The notes under the pieces: model-generated
Seen by the model: the letters and a program-made list of their open reading frames with translations, nothing else
What the model was told of the DNA's origin: nothing
The model's database searches: none
Translations under genes and position numbers: made by a program
Shown: positions 15,849 to 17,668 of the stretch, in pieces
Position numbering within the stretch: the stretch's first letter is position 1
How the letters are laid out: each line of letters opens with the position of its first letter
Assembly: GCA_049578505.1 (NCBI GenBank)
Contig: JBAUMC010000125.1
Location: forward strand, 1-17,668
Source of the DNA: JAGVPT01 sp049578505
GTDB lineage: Bacteria; Bacteroidota; Ignavibacteria; UBA10030; UBA8401
Direction: 5' to 3'
Length of the DNA stretch: 17,668 bases

Positions 15849-16289
15849 TTACGCTGCCTGCTCTTTGACATCAAGGGTTTCATCAGACACAACGCCGACT
15901 CCCTTCACATACCGGGACACTTTCGGTACCGGTTTATCCCAATCCAGATCTCCTTTTACCCAGACGTACGCATACCCGACGATCAAGATGGCGAGGAATA
16001 TAACCATCTCAATGAACGCAAACATGCCAAACTGCCTAAACACCAGCGCCCACGGAAAAAGAAAAACGACTTCGACGTCGAACACGATGAAGATGAGCGC
16101 CACAACATAGAAACGAATGTTGAACTTAACCCATGAGGAGCCGATCGGTTCTTCTCCGCATTCGTACGTCGACAGCTTGTCCGGATACGGCCGTCGGGGA
16201 CGGAGCACCCACGAGGCAATGAAACCACCTCCGGTGAAGACTGCTCCAATAAGGAGAAAAATTAATATTCTACCAAAATCTGTCAACAT
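15849..16289 (-). CDS. nuoA: NADH-quinone oxidoreductase subunit A
   Basis: The first gene of the operon encodes a three-helix membrane subunit at the junction with the quinone site. Predicted helices lie at about 7-28, 58-82 and 88-111. The loop YECGEEPIGSSWVKFNIRFY (42-61) is the flexible TMH1-2 loop that closes over the quinone site, with its conserved Cys. Asp71 and Glu73 in FIVFDVEVVFLFPWA are the conserved acidic residues of helix two. The 35-residue hydrophilic C-terminal tail (GDLDWDKPVPKVSRYVKG onward) is longer than in short NuoA proteins. A promoter-like sequence lies 55-85 bases upstream; no strong Shine-Dalgarno is seen. Confidence 0.96.
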   Translation of the reverse strand: MLTDFGRILIFLLIGAVFTGGGFIASWVLRPRRPYPDKLSTYECGEEPIGSSWVKFNIRFYVVALIFIVFDVEVVFLFPWALVFRQFGMFAFIEMVIFLAILIVGYAYVWVKGDLDWDKPVPKVSRYVKGVGVVSDETLDVKEQAA

Positions 16290-16344
16290 GAAAAACTTAC
16301 CGTTGGGAAAATCCGAAGTATTTAAACAAGCAATGGGCGGAGTG

Positions 16345-16373
16345 AATATAAAAACTCATTGCCATTTTATCAA
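16345..16373 (-). promoter_or_regulatory. Predicted promoter of the nuo operon
   Basis: On the minus strand TTGATA (16373-16368) and TATATT (16350-16345) are separated by exactly 17 bases, each one mismatch from the sigma-70 consensus. The pair lies just after the TPR gene and 55 bases before nuoA. The spacer and -10 overlap a broken inverted repeat (16330-16343 with 16354-16362). Many Bacteroidota use a different -10 (TAnnTTTG), which I do not see here, so the call depends on the lineage. Confidence 0.45.
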
Positions 16374-16388
16374 GGTATATCTCACACG

Positions 16389-17078
16389 TCAGGCGCTCAC
16401 CTCAGCGATGTAGCGGTCCGCATCGCGCGCAGCGGTCGATGTCGGGTAATCCTTTTTAACCTTTTTGAGCAAATCAACGGCCCGGTCCTTTTCGCCGGAT
16501 TTTCCGAAATTGCGCGCAGCGTTTACCAAATTGTCGGCGGCGTTCGGGTCGTCGCTGTTCTTCAATGCGGCTTTTTCATAACACTCCGCCGCTTTTTTGA
16601 AATCTCCTTTTGCTTCATAGCACGCACCGGCGCCGGCAGTCGCAGAATTTTCGATCAACGCATTACTGCCGCTGTAGTCATTGAAATACTGAAGAGCTTT
16701 ATCGTAGTTCTGAGAATTGTAATAGGAATCGGCAAGATAAAATTTCGCGATGTTGCCCGCCTTTGTGCTGCCGTAATTGTCGACGATGGACTGTAGCCCG
16801 CTGATATTCCTTTCCGGTATTCCGTTTATGGCTATTTGGTACTGGCCATTATCGTAGAAAGTAAAAACCTTGGCAAGCTCGGCGGTAGCTCGCTCGCCGT
16901 TGGCACGTACGTTGTTTGAATAAAACCACAACACGACGGCAAGGGCGATTACCACGCTGCTCACAGTCGAAACCATCTTCTTGTTTTCATCGTACCACGC
17001 CTGAGTCTTAAAATACATCGTGACAAGCGTGTCTTCCTTGATAACTCTTTTTGATATTTTTTTCTGAGCACGGAGCAT
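16389..17078 (-). CDS. Single-pass membrane protein with tetratricopeptide repeats
   Basis: A 229-residue protein with a basic N-terminal segment (about 1-35), one transmembrane helix (about 37-53, SSVVIALAVVLWFYS) and a soluble C-terminal part built from TPR-like helix pairs: about 108-138 (YLADSYYNSQNYDKALQYF), 144-173 (GACYEAKGDFKKAAECYEKA) and 181-213 (FGKSGEKDRAVDLLKKV). The topology and layout resemble YfgM/ancillary SecYEG-type or BamD-like periplasmic TPR proteins; I cannot decide between them, and it lacks a lipobox. The positive-inside rule places the repeats outside the cytoplasm. It lies directly upstream of the nuo promoter and 36 bp downstream of tRNA-Arg, in the same direction. 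No catalytic motif is present; a scaffold or chaperone role is an inference. Confidence 0.8.
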   Translation of the reverse strand: MLRAQKKISKRVIKEDTLVTMYFKTQAWYDENKKMVSTVSSVVIALAVVLWFYSNNVRANGERATAELAKVFTFYDNGQYQIAINGIPERNISGLQSIVDNYGSTKAGNIAKFYLADSYYNSQNYDKALQYFNDYSGSNALIENSATAGAGACYEAKGDFKKAAECYEKAALKNSDDPNAADNLVNAARNFGKSGEKDRAVDLLKKVKKDYPTSTAARDADRYIAEVSA

Positions 17079-17114
17079 AAGAGAACACTAATGTTTGTTG
17101 TTTTGATTTGCTTG

Positions 17115-17188
17115 TACGCTCGTCGGGAGTCGAACCCGAAACCTTCAGCTTCGGAGGCTGACGCTCTATCCAGTTGAGCTACGAGCGC
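17115..17188 (-). tRNA. tRNA-Arg (anticodon CCG)
   Basis: A complete 74-nt cloverleaf on the minus strand: acceptor GCGCTCG with CGAGCGT (a G-U pair at position 1-72) and A73, D stem GCTC/GAGC with loop AACTGGATA, anticodon stem TCAGC/GCTGA with loop CTCCGAA, and T arm TCGGG/CCCGA with TTCGACT. The loop puts CCG at positions 34-36, reading CGG arginine codons. CCA is not encoded. The TPR gene starts 36 bp further on with no terminator between. Two tandem sequences starting with the same 5' end lie upstream. Confidence 0.97.
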
Positions 17189-17258
17189 AATTACAGTTTC
17201 GGTAGCCTTCGCCTATGCGAAATCCCGCAGCTTCATCGCGGGATTGAGCTACGAGCGC
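17189..17258 (-). repeat. tRNA-Arg-derived tandem unit, proximal copy
   Basis: On the minus strand this 70-nt unit opens with GCGCTCGTAGCTCAA, identical to the first 15 bases of the adjacent tRNA-Arg, and then departs from it. It can fold into three stems: GTAGC/GCTAC (17248-17252 with 17202-17206) enclosing an 8-bp hairpin AATCCCGC/GCGGGATT (17221-17228 with 17238-17245) and a small TTCGC/GCGAA hairpin (17208-17221). It has no anticodon or T arm, so it is not a tRNA gene. It ends with GAAACTGTAATT directly against the tRNA. Confidence 0.75.
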
Positions 17259-17329
17259 AGTTTCAATTTCTACGCTCTGCTCTCAGCGAAATCCCCCAAC
17301 TTTGTTGCGAGATTAAACTACGAGCGTAG
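17259..17329 (-). repeat. tRNA-Arg-derived tandem unit, distal copy
   Basis: This is a diverged copy of the neighbouring unit, sharing CGCTCGTAG, AATC-CGC, GGGATTTCGC and the closing GAAA-TG-AA segments in the same order. It is closed by a perfect 8-bp inverted repeat (17270-17277 with 17322-17329, CTACGCTC on the minus strand), whose core equals the acceptor stem of tRNA-Arg. The inner hairpin of the other copy is partly kept here, with a wobble and a mismatch. Confidence 0.7.
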
Positions 17330-17340
17330 ATATGTCCCGG

Positions 17341-17390
17341 TCCGGCGAATTTTTAAATTATTAAGTAAAATGTAACAAAGAATCGCCGGA
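17341..17390. other. Inverted repeat enclosing AT-rich DNA upstream of tRNA-Arg
   Basis: TCCGGCGA (17341-17348) and TCGCCGGA (17383-17390) are perfect inverses around a 34-bp AT-rich core. On the minus strand the core carries TTGTTA, 17 bases, then TAAAAA, a possible weak promoter for the tRNA-Arg region. It could equally be a hairpin behind the dipeptide epimerase gene or an operator. The rest of 17330-17470 shows nothing else. Confidence 0.35.
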
Positions 17391-17470
17391 ATTGCAAGGA
17401 TATTTCTGATTTTCTCGATCGATGCAGCACAGATAATCCCGCTCAGCCACCTTGGAATAAAGATAATCTC

Positions 17471-17668
17471 CTACAATTTCTTCACACCAATGCCGGCGCT
17501 GTCGTTAAGGGTTACTTTTCCGCCGACAACTTTCATACCAGCAAAAACGTCGTTACTGATAAGGAGCGCTCCGTCCAAATCTGCCCAATCAACCATCGGC
17601 GAAAGATGAGCGGCTGCGGAAATTGCGCACGACGTCTCGGTCATACAACCGACCATCAATTTCAAACC
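17471..17668 (-). CDS. Dipeptide epimerase, C-terminal fragment (enolase superfamily)
   Basis: Only the last 65 residues are inside the window; the frame is open to the right edge (GGT then TTG AAA TTG ATG), so the start is outside. The segment LKLMVGCMTETSCAISAAAHL followed by VDWADLDGALLISND matches the C-terminal end of L-Ala-D/L-Glu and related dipeptide epimerases, where G-C-M-x-E-[ST] and D-L-D-G are characteristic. These enzymes change the configuration of the second residue in muropeptide-derived or other dipeptides, often for cell-wall recycling. The end GIGVKKL is usual. The substrate cannot be told from this part, and another enolase-superfamily member is possible but less likely. 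Confidence 0.82.
   Translation of the reverse strand, partial: GLKLMVGCMTETSCAISAAAHLSPMVDWADLDGALLISNDVFAGMKVVGGKVTLNDSAGIGVKKL

Noticed and set aside
17189..17329. Two additional tRNA genes or a short CRISPR-like array
   Set aside because: The units lack anticodon and T arms, so they are not tRNAs. There are only two diverged copies, joined without unique spacers, so this is not CRISPR.
17400..17460. A stretch on the minus strand resembling the start of a tRNA-Ser or tRNA-Leu (GGTGGCTGAGCGGGA)
   Set aside because: No matching acceptor, anticodon or T arm follows; the likeness is limited to the D-arm region.

Overview
The window looks like a chromosomal segment from a member of the Bacteroidota/Chlorobiota/Ignavibacteriota (FCB) lineage. 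The strongest clue is a secreted 14-repeat beta-propeller protein ending in a type IX secretion (Por) sorting domain with the QNFPNPFNPTTRI signature. An eleven-gene nuo operon without nuoE, nuoF and nuoG, and weak or absent Shine-Dalgarno sequences at many starts, agree with this. Base composition is near 50% GC. No phage or insertion-sequence genes are visible, so this is core genome rather than an island.

Left part (1-3098, plus strand): the 3' portion of an M28 zinc aminopeptidase gene overlaps birA (biotin-protein ligase) by an ATGA junction. A short AT-rich heptamer array follows, then coaX (type III pantothenate kinase). A hairpin at 3179-3213 probably ends this transcript. Next, on the opposite strand, comes the propeller protein (3249-5354).

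Centre (5640-16289, minus strand): a full membrane arm plus quinone and Fe-S module of respiratory complex I, in transcription order nuoA-B-C-D-H-I-J-K-L-M-N. A good -35/-10 pair sits upstream of nuoA and a hairpin with a T-rich tail follows nuoN. NuoA/H/J/K/L/M/N build the proton-pumping membrane arm. NuoB/C/D/I carry the quinone site and the N2, N6a and N6b clusters. The NADH-oxidising module (NuoEFG) is not encoded here, so another electron donor, or E/F/G genes elsewhere, must feed the complex.

Right part (16389-17668, minus strand): a single-pass membrane TPR protein, a tRNA-Arg(CCG), two tandem units of about 70 nt that begin with the 5' end of that tRNA and can fold, and the C-terminal end of a dipeptide epimerase of the enolase superfamily.

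The least explained structures are non-coding. Degenerate 7-nt repeat arrays fill three intergenic gaps, two of them inside the nuo operon, and begin at or next to the upstream stop codon. The other is the tRNA-derived tandem repeat next to tRNA-Arg. A perfect 17-nt palindrome between nuoH and nuoI is also worth a look.
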